A stretch of DNA of 64,000 nucleotides from the NCBI RefSeq assembly GCF_017876675.1, contig NZ_JAGIOI010000001.1, forward strand, positions 3,534,001 to 3,598,000, read 5' to 3'. Below are positions 1 to 8,262 of this stretch, one piece after another. Made by a program: the position numbers and the translations under genes. The DNA is from Arthrobacter stackebrandtii. Lineage in GTDB: Bacteria > Actinomycetota > Actinomycetes > Actinomycetales > Micrococcaceae. Within the stretch, counting starts at the first letter, position 1. Every line of letters begins with the position of its first letter. Below the pieces are notes generated by a model. That model was not told the origin of the DNA, did no database searches, and saw only the letters and a list, made by a program, of their open reading frames with translations.

Positions 1-801
1 ATGCGGGTGCATCTGGGCCTGTACGGGGCCTGGGACTTTGGCGGCGACTCCACGTTCACGGGCGCCTCCAGCATCGGTGCGCCCCGGCGCATCGGCGAGC
101 AGGAAGTCGCCGCGGACACTGGACTTGGCGGGGGAGGGGGCGGGGACTACACGGGCCCGCCGGAACCCAAGGGGGCCGTCCGCGTCCGGCTGGTGTCGGC
201 GCACGGCTGGGCCGACCTGCGCGGTCCCACGGCCTGCGAGGTCATCACCCCGGACGAGGCCGCCGCCGTGCGCCGCAAGCTGGGGCCGGACCCGTTGAAC
301 AACGCCCCCGGCGATGCTGAGGAGTTTTCGCGCCGCATCCGCAAAAGCTCAACGTCCATAGCACTGGCGCTCATGAAACAGGACGTGCTGGCCGGCGTGG
401 GCAACGTATATCGCGCAGAGGTCCTGTTCCGCCTGGGGCTGGACCCCATGCTGCCGGGGCGGAGCCTGCAGGCCGAAGAAGCTGCGGCCCTGTGGGGCGA
501 CATTGCCCGCACCATGGCCGACGGTGTCCGCGACGGCCGGATCATCACGACCGAGCTGGCCGACCGGTCCTCCGGGATTGGGGCGGAGGTGGGCCACGCG
601 CTGGCACCTGCCGGCCAGCCTGAAACGGGGGACGCTGCGGGTGGTCGGTGCCGGACAGCCAACAAGGACGTGCCAGTCGAAGACGCCCATTATGTCTACA
701 AGCGCGAAGGCCTCCCGTGCCGGCACTGCGGCACAGAGGTGGCCATGAAGGACCTGGGCGGACGCAAACTTTACTGGTGTCCCAGCTGCCAGGGGGACTG
801 A
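1..801 (+). CDS. Fpg/Nei-family DNA glycosylase/AP lyase, 5' truncated by the window edge
   Basis: Base-excision repair enzyme that removes oxidised bases and nicks the abasic site. The visible 266 residues contain the helix-two-turn-helix region (AGVGNVYRAEVLFRLGLDP, about residues 131-149) and a C-terminal zinc finger with Cys240, Cys243, Cys260 and Cys263. The N-terminal catalytic Pro/Glu lies outside the window, so the ATG at base 1 is probably an internal methionine rather than the start. The glycine-rich stretch near residues 43-48 looks like a loop insertion. An Fpg paralogue of the Nei2 type is equally possible; the substrate cannot be decided without the N-terminus. Confidence 0.85.
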   Translation: MRVHLGLYGAWDFGGDSTFTGASSIGAPRRIGEQEVAADTGLGGGGGGDYTGPPEPKGAVRVRLVSAHGWADLRGPTACEVITPDEAAAVRRKLGPDPLNNAPGDAEEFSRRIRKSSTSIALALMKQDVLAGVGNVYRAEVLFRLGLDPMLPGRSLQAEEAAALWGDIARTMADGVRDGRIITTELADRSSGIGAEVGHALAPAGQPETGDAAGGRCRTANKDVPVEDAHYVYKREGLPCRHCGTEVAMKDLGGRKLYWCPSCQGD

Positions 802-955
802 CCCGGTTTCCTGCCTGGGAGGCGCCTGCAACGCGGCGCCGTGCGTGGCACGGAGGCCCTGCGGCCGGATCGGAGGCCGATTTGCAGGACCGGCAAACTC
901 GTTGATAGTGTTACGGAGTTGTTCCGGCGAAAGCCCGCAACAAGCCCCAAAATAC

Positions 956-1029
956 GGGGGCGTAGCTTAATGGTAAAGCCTCAGTCTTCCAAACTGATTA
1001 CGCGGGTTCGATTCCCGTCGCCCCCTCCA
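956..1029 (+). tRNA. tRNA-Gly (anticodon TCC)
   Basis: The acceptor arm GGGGGCG pairs with CGCCCCC, the anticodon stem TCAGT/ACTGA encloses the loop CTTCCAA (anticodon TCC, reads GGA), and the T arm carries GGTTCGATTCC. The 3' CCA is encoded (1027-1029). It is followed at once by a 19-bp hairpin. It lies 154 bp after the glycosylase gene, and I could not pick out a convincing promoter there. Confidence 0.96.
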
Positions 1030-1074
1030 AATGCAAGAGATCCCCGGTCACAAGGCCGGGGATCTCTTGCATTT
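1029..1074 (+). terminator. Perfect 19-bp hairpin after tRNA-Gly
   Basis: Bases 1029-1047 are exactly complementary to 1056-1074 with an 8-base loop. The arms run from AAATGCAAGAG to a CCCCGG tip. The position directly behind the CCA end and the A/T-ended arms make an intrinsic terminator the simplest reading. There is no long T tract beyond the stem. Confidence 0.75.
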
Positions 1075-1075
1075 A

Positions 1076-1452
1076 AGGTATCGCCTGCCGTCTCTGGCGC
1101 ACCACCGAGTCCGGGCCACGTTGGCTGTGCGGGAGTCGCGGCGCCTCCGCTGCGCCACAACGGAGGCTGCGCAGCTGAGGCGCCGCCGCGTGGGCACAGC
1201 CAAGGCCGCCCCGTTCAAACGCGCCGCCGCGGGGTCCCATCAGCGCCAGTTTTGGACGTGCACGGGCCTCCCGGGGCGCCCAAGGCGAGCCGTCCGCCGT
1301 CGTGCCTGGACAACGGGGAAAGGCGGCGTGAGGGAAATCTGGCGGGCGGGCCGGAGGATCGTCGCCGGCCGCTGCGGCAATGCCCCCAGTGGATCCCCAG
1401 CGGCGCGATTGTGCATCTGCGAAGGTTTGCCCGTAGACTGTTGCGGGCACTA
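1076..1452. other. Gene-free stretch with inverted repeats
   Basis: I see no credible coding sequence here. The most structured part is 1138-1186, where GCGGCGCCTC (1138-1147) and GAGGCGCCGC (1177-1186) form a 10-bp inverted repeat. A second, overlapping pair, CCTCCG (1144-1149) and CGGAGG (1161-1166), lies inside, so two alternative hairpins are possible. Its role is unknown. Confidence 0.5.
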
Positions 1453-1525
1453 CGGGGCGTAGCGTAGTGGCTAGCGCGCCTGCTTTGGGAGCAGGAGACC
1501 GCAGGTTCGAGTCCTGTCGCCCCGA
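1453..1525 (+). tRNA. tRNA-Pro (anticodon TGG)
   Basis: The acceptor CGGGGCG pairs with CGCCCCG. The anticodon stem CCTGC/GCAGG holds the loop TTTGGGA with anticodon TGG (reads CCA), and the T arm is GCAGG TTCGAGT CCTGT. The discriminator base is A and CCA is not encoded. The trigger factor gene starts 90 bp downstream. Confidence 0.95.
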
Positions 1526-1614
1526 CTTCAGCATTATTCGGTTCACGTTGGTCAGTGACTGCCCATGTGCTGGGGCCTAATAATCCATCAACAGACCATC
1601 AGGAGTACCACGCT

Positions 1615-2982
1615 GTGAAGAGCGCTGTCGAAAACCTCACACCCACTCGGGTAAAGCTCGATGTTGAGGTTTCCTTTGAGGAATTGAAGCCCAGCATCAC
1701 TGAGGCTTACAAGACAATTGCCACACAGGTGCAGGTGCCTGGCTTCCGCAAGGGCAAGGTCCCCAACAAGCTGATCGATCAGCGCGTTGGCCGCGGCTAC
1801 GTCCTGGAAACGGCAATCAACTCCGGCCTCAACGGCTGGTACCAGGAAGCCGTCATCGAGAACAAGCTCATCCCGCTGAGCCGTCCCGAGGTTGAAATCA
1901 CCGAGGTTCCCGACCCCACCGCCACTGACGGCGTCGTGAAGTTCCAGGTTGAACTGGACATCCGCCCCGAGATCGAGCTGCCCGACTACGAAGGCCTCGA
2001 GGTTGAGGTTGCCGCTGTTGAGGCTTCCGAGGACGACACCCAGAAGGCACTCGACGAGCTGCGCGGCCGCTTCGGCACGCTGAAGGTTGAAGACCGCCCG
2101 GCTGCCGACGGCGACTTCGTCACCATCAACATTGCCGCCAAGATCGACGGCGAAGAGGTCGACTCCGCTGCCGACCTTTCCTACCAGATTGGTTCAGGCA
2201 ACATGCTTGAGGGCCTGGACGAGGCTGCAACCGGCCTGTCCGCAGGCGAAGAAGCAATCTTCGACACCAAGCTGGCCGGCGGCGAGCACGCAGGTGAAGA
2301 AGCACAGGTCACCGTCACCGTCACGGCCGTCAAGGTCCGCGAACTGCCCGAGGCAAACGACGACTTTGCACAGCTGGCATCCGAGTTCGACACCATCGCC
2401 GAACTGCAGGAAGACCTGGCCAAGCAGGCTGCCGAGTCGAAGACTGTCGAGCAGGGTGTTGAAGCCCGCGACAAGGTTCTCGAGAAGCTCGTTGAGCTGG
2501 TTGAGGTCCCCGTCCCGGACTCCGTCATCGAAGAGCAGCTGGAGCAGCACTTCCGCCCGGAGAACGCCCACGGTGAAGACCACGACACCGATGAGCACCG
2601 CGCAGAGGTGAAGGAGAACACCGAGAAGGCGTTCCGCAACGAGATCATCCTCGACGCCATTGCAGAGAAGGAAGAAGTCAGCGTCAGCCAGGCTGAACTG
2701 ATCGACTACATCGTCTCCTCGGCCAGCCAGTACGGCATGGACCCGAACCAGTTCGCCCAGATGCTGGACTCCTCCGGCCAGGTCAACATGATCGTTGGCG
2801 AAGTCCGCCGCCGCAAGGCACTTGCCGCCGTTCTGGGCAAGGCAGTTGTCAAGGACTCCGAGGGCACCCTTGTGGACCTGACCGACTTCGTTTCCGTTGC
2901 CGGTGAGGATGAGGAAGTTCCTTCCGAAGACGAGGCCATCGAGCCCACCGCAGTGACGGATCCGGGCGAAGTCCGCATCTAG
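1615..2982 (+). CDS. tig: Trigger factor (ribosome-associated chaperone and prolyl isomerase)
   Basis: A 455-residue chaperone that binds ribosomal protein uL23 at the exit tunnel and shields nascent chains. The ribosome-binding signature GFRKGKVP is at residues 43-50, followed by an FKBP-type isomerase domain (about 155-240) and the long helical C-terminal domain ending in an acidic tail. I chose the GTG at 1615 because AGGAG lies 10-14 bases upstream and the product then begins at the usual family position; an in-frame start 60 bases earlier would add an unconserved leader. It heads the tig-clpP1-clpP2-clpX block, joining folding to proteolysis. A strong terminator follows. Confidence 0.97.
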   Translation: MKSAVENLTPTRVKLDVEVSFEELKPSITEAYKTIATQVQVPGFRKGKVPNKLIDQRVGRGYVLETAINSGLNGWYQEAVIENKLIPLSRPEVEITEVPDPTATDGVVKFQVELDIRPEIELPDYEGLEVEVAAVEASEDDTQKALDELRGRFGTLKVEDRPAADGDFVTINIAAKIDGEEVDSAADLSYQIGSGNMLEGLDEAATGLSAGEEAIFDTKLAGGEHAGEEAQVTVTVTAVKVRELPEANDDFAQLASEFDTIAELQEDLAKQAAESKTVEQGVEARDKVLEKLVELVEVPVPDSVIEEQLEQHFRPENAHGEDHDTDEHRAEVKENTEKAFRNEIILDAIAEKEEVSVSQAELIDYIVSSASQYGMDPNQFAQMLDSSGQVNMIVGEVRRRKALAAVLGKAVVKDSEGTLVDLTDFVSVAGEDEEVPSEDEAIEPTAVTDPGEVRI

Positions 2983-3014
2983 TGCTGCTTTCCGCATTGC
3001 GGGAACCATGAATT

Positions 3015-3060
3015 AAAGGCCGTTGCCGGCCCCTCGCAAGGGGGCCGGCAACGGCCTTTT
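3015..3060 (+). terminator. Rho-independent terminator after tig
   Basis: The 19-bp stem (3015-3033 with 3041-3059) carries an AAAGGCCGTTGCC left arm, a 7-base loop and a TTTT tail. It separates tig from the clpP transcription unit. Confidence 0.9.
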
Positions 3061-3104
3061 CGTGCCCGTATTGAAGTGCCCCGGGCGGTGCGTTTATTCC
3101 CGTA

Positions 3105-3118
3105 CGCGCAGGGCGAAC
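3105..3118 (-). promoter_or_regulatory. ClgR-type operator 1 upstream of clpP1
   Basis: Read on the minus strand the site is GTTCGC-N5-GCG, the pattern described for the actinobacterial Clp regulator ClgR. On the plus strand it is CGC-GCAGG-GCGAAC. It lies about 150 bp before the clpP1 start. The match is read directly; ClgR binding is inferred from the target genes. Confidence 0.7.
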
Positions 3119-3128
3119 GGCTATCGTG

Positions 3129-3142
3129 CGCCGACAGCGAAC
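3129..3142 (-). promoter_or_regulatory. ClgR-type operator 2 upstream of clpP1
   Basis: A second exact GTTCGC-N5-GCG site (plus strand CGC-CGACA-GCGAAC), 24 bp downstream of the first and in the same orientation. Two same-orientation copies in front of clpP1P2 make chance unlikely. Confidence 0.7.
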
Positions 3143-3259
3143 AGTGCCCTGATGCACCACAAACGGGCTGCGAAAAGGGCTACTGTCCAAGTAGTGAACA
3201 TTAGTGACGGTACCGCAGGGCACGCCAGGCGCACCGCACGAAGGAGAGGTAAACCCACC

Positions 3260-3880
3260 ATGGCACAGCAAAACACCCCCACGATGGCCGCCGGCGACAG
3301 CAACGGCCAGGACCAGTACATCTACAACCGCCTTCTGAAGGAACGCATCATCTGGTTGGGTTCGGAGGTTCGTGACGACAACGCGAACTTGATCTGCTCG
3401 CAGCTGCTGTTGCTCTCGGCGGAGGATCCTGAGAAGGACATCTACCTGTACATCAACTCACCCGGCGGTTCCGTCACGGCAGGCATGGCCATTTACGACA
3501 CGATGGAATTCATCCCCAACGACGTCGTCACCGTCGCCACCGGCCTGGCCGCCTCCATGGGCCAGTTCCTGCTCTCCTCCGGCACCAAGGGCAAGCGCTA
3601 CGCGACCCCCAACGCACGCATTCTCATGCACCAGCCTTCAGGCGGCATTGGAGGAACGGCGTCGGACATCAAGATCCAGGCCGAACTGATCCTGCACATG
3701 AAGAAGGTCATGGCCGAGCTTACGGCAGAGCAGACCGGCCAGACTGTGGAGAAGATCCTTACCGACAACGACCGCGACAAGTGGTTTACGGCCGAAGAAG
3801 CGCTCGAATACGGCTTCTTCGACAAGATCAGCCGCCACGCAGGAACCGTTGCCGGCGGCGGCGGAACCAACGCCAAGTAA
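3260..3880 (+). CDS. clpP1: ATP-dependent Clp protease proteolytic subunit ClpP1
   Basis: One of two ClpP peptidase subunits which in actinobacteria form a mixed double-ring chamber fed by ClpX or ClpC. The 206-residue product has the nucleophile Ser99 in GLAASMGQF and His124 in ILMHQPSGG, the usual 25-residue spacing. I chose ATG 3260, behind GGAGAGG, because the sequence upstream is not ClpP-like and holds the ClgR sites. It is followed 33 bp later by clpP2 and is probably cotranscribed with it. The short N-terminal extension before [12 protein letters not shown] may be processed, as in other ClpP proteins. Confidence 0.96.
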   Translation: MAQQNTPTMAAGDSNGQDQYIYNRLLKERIIWLGSEVRDDNANLICSQLLLLSAEDPEKDIYLYINSPGGSVTAGMAIYDTMEFIPNDVVTVATGLAASMGQFLLSSGTKGKRYATPNARILMHQPSGGIGGTASDIKIQAELILHMKKVMAELTAEQTGQTVEKILTDNDRDKWFTAEEALEYGFFDKISRHAGTVAGGGGTNAK

Positions 3881-3913
3881 CCGGCCAAAGCACAAGATCT
3901 CAGGAGTAAAGAC

Positions 3914-4588
3914 ATGACTTACAACTTTGGCAGCACAGCGTTTGGCCACACTGCCGGCAACCTGCCCACCAGCCGCTACGTGCTTCCCCAGTTCGAGGAG
4001 CGCACCCCCTACGGCTTCAAGCGCCAGGACCCGTACACCAAGCTGTTCGAGGACCGCATCATCTTCCTCGGCGTGCAGGTGGATGACGCCTCGGCCGACG
4101 ACGTCATGGCCCAGTTGCTTGTGCTCGAAGCAGATGACACGGACCGCGACATCACCCTGTACATCAACTCTCCCGGCGGATCGTTCACGGCCATGACGGC
4201 CATCTACGACACCATGCAGTTCATCCGCCCCGAGATCCAGACCGTCTGCCTGGGCCAGGCCGCGTCCGCAGCCGCTGTGCTGCTCGCCGCCGGTGCCCCG
4301 GGCAAGCGCCTGGCCCTGCCGAACGCGCGCGTGCTGATCCACCAGCCGGCACTCTCCGGCGGCCAGGGGGGCCAGGCTTCAGACCTGGAAATCCAGGCCA
4401 ATGAGGTCATGCGCATGCGTGAATGGCTCGAAAACACCCTCGCAGACCACTCCGGCCGCACGCCGGAGCAGGTCAGTAACGACATCGAGCGCGACAACAT
4501 CCTCACCGCAGCGCAGGCCAAGGAATACGGCCTGATCGACGAGGTCCTGGCACCGCGCAAGATCAAGCCCGCGGCCATCACCCGCTAG
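3914..4588 (+). CDS. clpP2: ATP-dependent Clp protease proteolytic subunit ClpP2
   Basis: Second ClpP subunit, 224 residues, with Ser118 in [14 protein letters not shown] and His143 in [14 protein letters not shown]. The ClpP1 and ClpP2 rings usually stack into one active tetradecamer, so the adjacent gene implies coordinated dosage. The start has a clear AGGAG site 8 bases upstream. A 17-bp hairpin terminator follows, which puts clpX in a separate unit or under read-through. Confidence 0.96.
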   Translation: MTYNFGSTAFGHTAGNLPTSRYVLPQFEERTPYGFKRQDPYTKLFEDRIIFLGVQVDDASADDVMAQLLVLEADDTDRDITLYINSPGGSFTAMTAIYDTMQFIRPEIQTVCLGQAASAAAVLLAAGAPGKRLALPNARVLIHQPALSGGQGGQASDLEIQANEVMRMREWLENTLADHSGRTPEQVSNDIERDNILTAAQAKEYGLIDEVLAPRKIKPAAITR

Positions 4589-4598
4589 GGAAGAAACA

Positions 4599-4638
4599 GC
4601 AAACGCCGGAACAAGAAATGCCTTGTTCCGGCGTTTGC
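4599..4638 (+). terminator. Rho-independent terminator after clpP2
   Basis: A perfect 17-bp stem, 4599-4615 with 4622-4638, loop AAATGC. The arms carry GCAAACGCCGG and its complement. Confidence 0.88.
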
Positions 4639-4639
4639 A

Positions 4640-4675
4640 TTCCACTCTTTGTCGCTGCCGTGGCTTAGAGTGGAA
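4640..4675. promoter_or_regulatory. Inverted repeat in the clpX promoter region
   Basis: TTCCACTC (4640-4647) and GAGTGGAA (4668-4675) form an 8-bp inverted repeat with a 20-base spacer, 95 bases before the clpX start. It is compatible with an operator or a leader hairpin. No known regulator consensus is recognised. Confidence 0.35.
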
Positions 4676-4769
4676 GGTAATTTGTACAACTGTTCCCGGC
4701 AGGTGCCGGGACCAGAAAATTTTCAGAAGCAGCCACGCCCCGGCGGGTTGTTCGCGGAAGGACACAACC

Positions 4770-6056
4770 ATGGCCAGGATGGGCGAAAGCACCGATCTGC
4801 TGAAGTGTTCCTTCTGTGGGAAAAGCCAAAAGCAGGTCCGCAAGCTGATTGCCGGCCCCGGCGTCTACATCTGTGACGAGTGCATCGAGCTGTGCAACGA
4901 GATCATCGACGAGGAACTGGCCGAGGTTGCCGACCTTGACGCCTTTGAACTCCCCAAGCCGCGTGAAATCTTCGACTTCCTGCAGGAATATGTGATCGGC
5001 CAGGAACCGGCCAAGCGCTCGCTCGCCGTGGCCGTCTACAACCACTACAAGCGCATCCAGTCCGGGCACGCCGTGAAGTCCACCACCATCTCCGGCGGCG
5101 TCCATGACGAGGTGGAGATCGCCAAGTCCAACATCCTGCTCGTCGGCCCCACCGGCTGCGGCAAAACGTACCTGGCCCAGACCCTCGCCCGCCGGCTGAA
5201 CGTGCCGTTCGCCGTCGCCGACGCCACCGCCCTGACTGAGGCCGGCTACGTGGGGGAGGACGTGGAGAACATCCTCCTCAAGCTCATCCAGGCCGCAGAC
5301 TTCGACGTCAAGAAGGCCGAGCAGGGCATTATCTACATTGACGAGATCGACAAGATCTCGCGCAAGTCCGAAAACCCCTCCATCACCCGCGACGTGTCGG
5401 GCGAGGGTGTCCAGCAGGCGCTGCTGAAGATTCTCGAAGGAACCGTCGCCTCGGTCCCGCCGCAGGGAGGGCGCAAGCACCCGCACCAGGAATTCATCCA
5501 GATCGACACCACCAACGTGCTGTTTATCGTGGCCGGCGCCTTTGCCGGGCTGGAGGACATCATCGGATCCCGTGCCGGCAAGAAGGGCATTGGATTCGGG
5601 GCCCCGCTCAGCGCACTCAAGCAGTCCGAGGCCAGCTACGCCGACGTCATGCCCGAAGACCTGCTGAAGTTCGGGCTGATCCCGGAATTTATCGGCCGCC
5701 TGCCGGTCATCACCACGGTCACCCAGCTGGACCGGACGGCCCTGATCCAGATCCTGACCGAGCCCAAGAATGCACTGGTCAAGCAGTACCAAAAGATGTT
5801 CACGCTCGACGGCGTTGACCTTGAGTTTGAGGAGGACGCCCTCGCCGCCATTGCCGACCTGGCCCTGGCCCGCGGCACAGGCGCCCGCGGCTTGCGCGCC
5901 ATACTTGAAGAAGTCCTCCAGCCTGTCATGTTCGACCTGCCCAGCCGGGAGGACATCGCGACCGTGGTTGTCACGGCCGCCGTCGTGGCCAAAACGGCTG
6001 AGCCCACACTCATCCCGCACGAGGTCGTGGTGAAGCGGCGCAACAAGTCGGCGTAG
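4770..6056 (+). CDS. clpX: ClpX, AAA+ unfoldase of the ClpXP protease
   Basis: Hexameric ATPase that recognises, unfolds and threads substrates into ClpP. The 428 residues start with the zinc-binding domain (Cys13, Cys16, Cys35, Cys38), then Walker A GPTGCGKT at 126-133, Walker B IIYIDEID near 187-194, and the C-terminal sensor motif GARGLRAI. The start follows GGAAGGA; translation begins 132 bp after the clpP2 terminator. Length and domain order are normal. Confidence 0.97.
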   Translation: MARMGESTDLLKCSFCGKSQKQVRKLIAGPGVYICDECIELCNEIIDEELAEVADLDAFELPKPREIFDFLQEYVIGQEPAKRSLAVAVYNHYKRIQSGHAVKSTTISGGVHDEVEIAKSNILLVGPTGCGKTYLAQTLARRLNVPFAVADATALTEAGYVGEDVENILLKLIQAADFDVKKAEQGIIYIDEIDKISRKSENPSITRDVSGEGVQQALLKILEGTVASVPPQGGRKHPHQEFIQIDTTNVLFIVAGAFAGLEDIIGSRAGKKGIGFGAPLSALKQSEASYADVMPEDLLKFGLIPEFIGRLPVITTVTQLDRTALIQILTEPKNALVKQYQKMFTLDGVDLEFEEDALAAIADLALARGTGARGLRAILEEVLQPVMFDLPSREDIATVVVTAAVVAKTAEPTLIPHEVVVKRRNKSA

Positions 6057-6182
6057 CCTTCCGCCAGGTGCATCGCGGCCGCGCCACCCGGAATAGTCGC
6101 CGCCGCCACACTGTTGCACCAGACAGGGGAGCAGAACCGCCTGCGCCCGCCTCCAATACGAGTCCCACCAAGGAGTTCTGAC

Positions 6183-6809
6183 GTGTCCGAGAATGTTGTG
6201 GAAACAGTGCAAACAGCCGATTTCTGGTTTGATCCCACCTGCCCCTTCGCATGGGTGACCTCACGGTGGATCAGCGAAGTGGAAGAAGTCCGCAACATCA
6301 AGGTCGACTGGCACGTCATGAGCCTGTCCGTGCTGAATGAAAACAACGAGGACCTCTCGCCTGAATACAAGGAGCACGTGGCCAGGGCCTGGGGACCGGT
6401 CCGGGTCATCGTGGCGGCGGCGACTGAACACGGCAACGCCGTCATCAAGCCCCTCTACGACGCCATGGGCACGGAAATTCACATCAACAAGAACCGGGAC
6501 CTGGGCGACGTCATTGCCAAGGCCCTCGCCGAAACAGGACTTCCGGTCTCGCTTGCGGCAGCCGCCGACACCGATGCCCACGACGTCGCGTTGCGCGCCA
6601 GCCACGCTGCCGGCATCAACCAGGTGGGTCAGGATGTTGGCACGCCGATCGTGGCCTTCAACGGAACAGCGTTCTTTGGCCCCGTCATCACGCGCATCCC
6701 GCGCGGTGAGGAAGCAGGCAGGCTGTGGGACGCCACCGTCACCCTCGCCAGCTTCCCGTACTTCTTTGAAATCAAGCGCAGCCGTACCGAGAACCCCCAG
6801 TTCGGCTAG
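6183..6809 (+). CDS. DsbA-family oxidoreductase, homologue of mycothiol-dependent nitroreductase Rv2466c
   Basis: Thioredoxin-fold protein of 208 residues closely resembling Rv2466c of Mycobacterium tuberculosis, which uses mycothiol to reduce disulfides and nitro-drugs. Shared segments include FWFDP at the N-terminus, [28 protein letters not shown] and [16 protein letters not shown]. From memory, the mycobacterial protein carries Cys-Pro-Trp-Cys; here the site reads Cys20-Pro-Phe-Ala23, so the resolving cysteine is absent. GTG 6183 follows AAGGAG at good spacing. The catalytic mechanism may therefore be monothiol. A hairpin terminator follows. Confidence 0.85.
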   Translation: MSENVVETVQTADFWFDPTCPFAWVTSRWISEVEEVRNIKVDWHVMSLSVLNENNEDLSPEYKEHVARAWGPVRVIVAAATEHGNAVIKPLYDAMGTEIHINKNRDLGDVIAKALAETGLPVSLAAAADTDAHDVALRASHAAGINQVGQDVGTPIVAFNGTAFFGPVITRIPRGEEAGRLWDATVTLASFPYFFEIKRSRTENPQFG

Positions 6810-6816
6810 GCAGGTG

Positions 6817-6852
6817 GCCGGGGTGAAAAAGGTCAAAGTTTTTCGCCCCGGC
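6817..6852 (+). terminator. Hairpin terminator after the DsbA-like gene
   Basis: GCCGGGGTGAAAAA pairs with TTTTTCGCCCCGGC (one G-T pair) around the loop GGTCAAAG. The A/T-rich inner stem and the position 8 bases after the stop codon fit termination. Confidence 0.7.
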
Positions 6853-6955
6853 TGTTGTTATTGGGCCTGTCCGGGCGCATACTATTTAGTACCCAATCCG
6901 CCAAGGAAAGGGCTGGCAGGGATCATAAACTTCAGTGACTGAACCATATTGATCA

Positions 6956-7129
6956 ATGAGACACCGCTTCGGCGGCACGCTCGAAGGTTCCTTTAGCACC
7001 GGTGACGCGGTGACTGTCCTGAAACCGCATGAAACCCACCAGGCCGCCACCGTCACAGGACGGCATGAAAGTCGAAGCCCCACCGACGGCAACAAGCCGA
7101 TGGGGCTTCCCCTTTGCCCAGGGTGCTGA
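6956..7129 (+). CDS. Possible small protein of 57 residues (uncertain)
   Basis: An ATG-started frame opens with MRHRFGGTLEGSFSTGD and ends PLCPGC. Its composition is protein-like, but there is no ribosome-binding site, and its second half runs through a terminator-like hairpin (7074-7109) that probably serves the minus-strand DoxX gene. The start sits next to the palindrome ATTGATCAAT. I do not recognise the product. Treat it as a candidate only. Confidence 0.2.
   Translation: MRHRFGGTLEGSFSTGDAVTVLKPHETHQAATVTGRHESRSPTDGNKPMGLPLCPGC
7074..7109 (-). terminator. Hairpin downstream of the DoxX-like gene
   Basis: GAAGCCCCA (7074-7082) pairs with TGGGGCTTC (7101-7109), with an inner CGGC/GCCG stem (7087-7090 with 7096-7099) around AACAA. 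It lies about 70 bp beyond the minus-strand DoxX stop codon and could act in both directions. Confidence 0.55.
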
Positions 7130-7175
7130 CCCGGGACGTGCCCCGCCGCAGCCGGCGGACCGGTTCGCCTGACCC

Positions 7176-7538
7176 TCACCAGCGGATGTACGCCACCAGC
7201 AGTGCGGCCACACTCAGGGCCAGCATGCCCAGGCAGTTGAGCCAGAACTCCTGCCGGAGAAAATGTGCCCGGATGTGGGCATAGGCGGCAGCCAGGAAAT
7301 AGGCGCACACGCCTACGTTGGCGGCCAGGCCCACACCCGGAACGGCGATTCCGGCCAGCAGTCCGGCCACGGCCAGGAGCTTGATGGCGACCAAGGTCCA
7401 CCACCAGTCCCGGGGGAAGCGGACACCGTCCAGACAGTCGCGGATGAACCTCGGCGGGCGGATGGACAGCGCCGCATCGACGAGCAGCACGGCGGCCAGC
7501 ACAGCACCTGGCCACCACAGCAGCGGCAGCACGCTCAT
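7176..7538 (-). CDS. DoxX-like small membrane protein
   Basis: A 120-residue protein with four hydrophobic segments (around residues 7-25, 45-63, 68-85 and 98-117) and the spacing of the DoxX-like family, whose members are small inner-membrane proteins of mostly undefined redox or detoxification role. Its ATG overlaps the stop of the upstream tetR-type gene by four bases (ATGA), so the two are translationally coupled and the regulator probably controls this gene as well as itself. Confidence 0.75.
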   Translation of the reverse strand: MSVLPLLWWPGAVLAAVLLVDAALSIRPPRFIRDCLDGVRFPRDWWWTLVAIKLLAVAGLLAGIAVPGVGLAANVGVCAYFLAAAYAHIRAHFLRQEFWLNCLGMLALSVAALLVAYIRW

Positions 7539-8149
7539 GACCGTCCATCCCCTTCACCCATCAGGGCCGCGACGCTCTCCTTCAGCTGGACCAGGGCGTC
7601 CTCCTGCCCGAACGCGCCCGCCGACCAGGAGAGGAGGATGCCGAGGTAGGCGAGGTGGGTTGCCGTTGCGGCAGTGCGGGCCGCCTGGCGGCCGAGGCCG
7701 AAGAGTTTGTATGCCTGTTCAAATTCGGATTTGAGCTGCAGTGCCAGTGAACCGAACACCTCGGACTGATGCCGCCCGCGCATCAGCACGGCCCCGTATT
7801 CACGGGCCAGGTCCAGGTCCTCGGCGAAAAGCTGCATGAACGGCTGGACAAGTGCCGCCACCATTTCAGGCGCGTTGCCGCCGGCCTTCATGGCCAAGAA
7901 ACCCGTTTCAGGAATCATGCGTGCCTGGTGCATGAGCCGTATCCGCCGGTCCATGGCCTCCACCAGCAGGCTGTCCTTGTCGCCGGCGGCCATCACGGTA
8001 CCAATGCTTACACCCGCGCCGGCCGCAATCCGGCGCACCGTGGTGGCCTTGAACCCCTCCGTGTGGAACAACGCCTCCGCGGCGTCAAGCACATCCTGCC
8101 GGGTCGCCTGCCGTTGGGCTTCCCTGGGTCGAACACGTTCACTGAACAT
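7535..8149 (-). CDS. TetR-family transcriptional regulator
   Basis: A 204-residue repressor with an N-terminal helix-turn-helix of the TetR type (DAAEALFHTEGFKATTVRRI, then AGVSIGTV) and a variable helical ligand-binding domain. It is translationally coupled to the DoxX-like gene and divergent from the glycosyltransferase. The near-palindrome around AACATGTT at its own start (8145-8152) is a candidate operator. The ligand is unknown. Confidence 0.88.
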   Translation of the reverse strand: MFSERVRPREAQRQATRQDVLDAAEALFHTEGFKATTVRRIAAGAGVSIGTVMAAGDKDSLLVEAMDRRIRLMHQARMIPETGFLAMKAGGNAPEMVAALVQPFMQLFAEDLDLAREYGAVLMRGRHQSEVFGSLALQLKSEFEQAYKLFGLGRQAARTAATATHLAYLGILLSWSAGAFGQEDALVQLKESVAALMGEGDGRS

Positions 8150-8262
8150 GTTTACTAGGTTATCATGCGTGGGCAGGTGGGGTGGCAGCTATTCACGCAC
8201 CATTCACCACGGTGTTGCCGCGGCCTCGCGCGGCGGCAACCTTGGCACGCCAAGCTGTTGGC

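Noticed and set aside
8131-8147. GAACACGTTC as a LexA (SOS) box in the TetR gene.
   Set aside because: The actinobacterial SOS box needs CGAAC-N4-GTTCG; here the half-sites are two bases apart and inside coding sequence.
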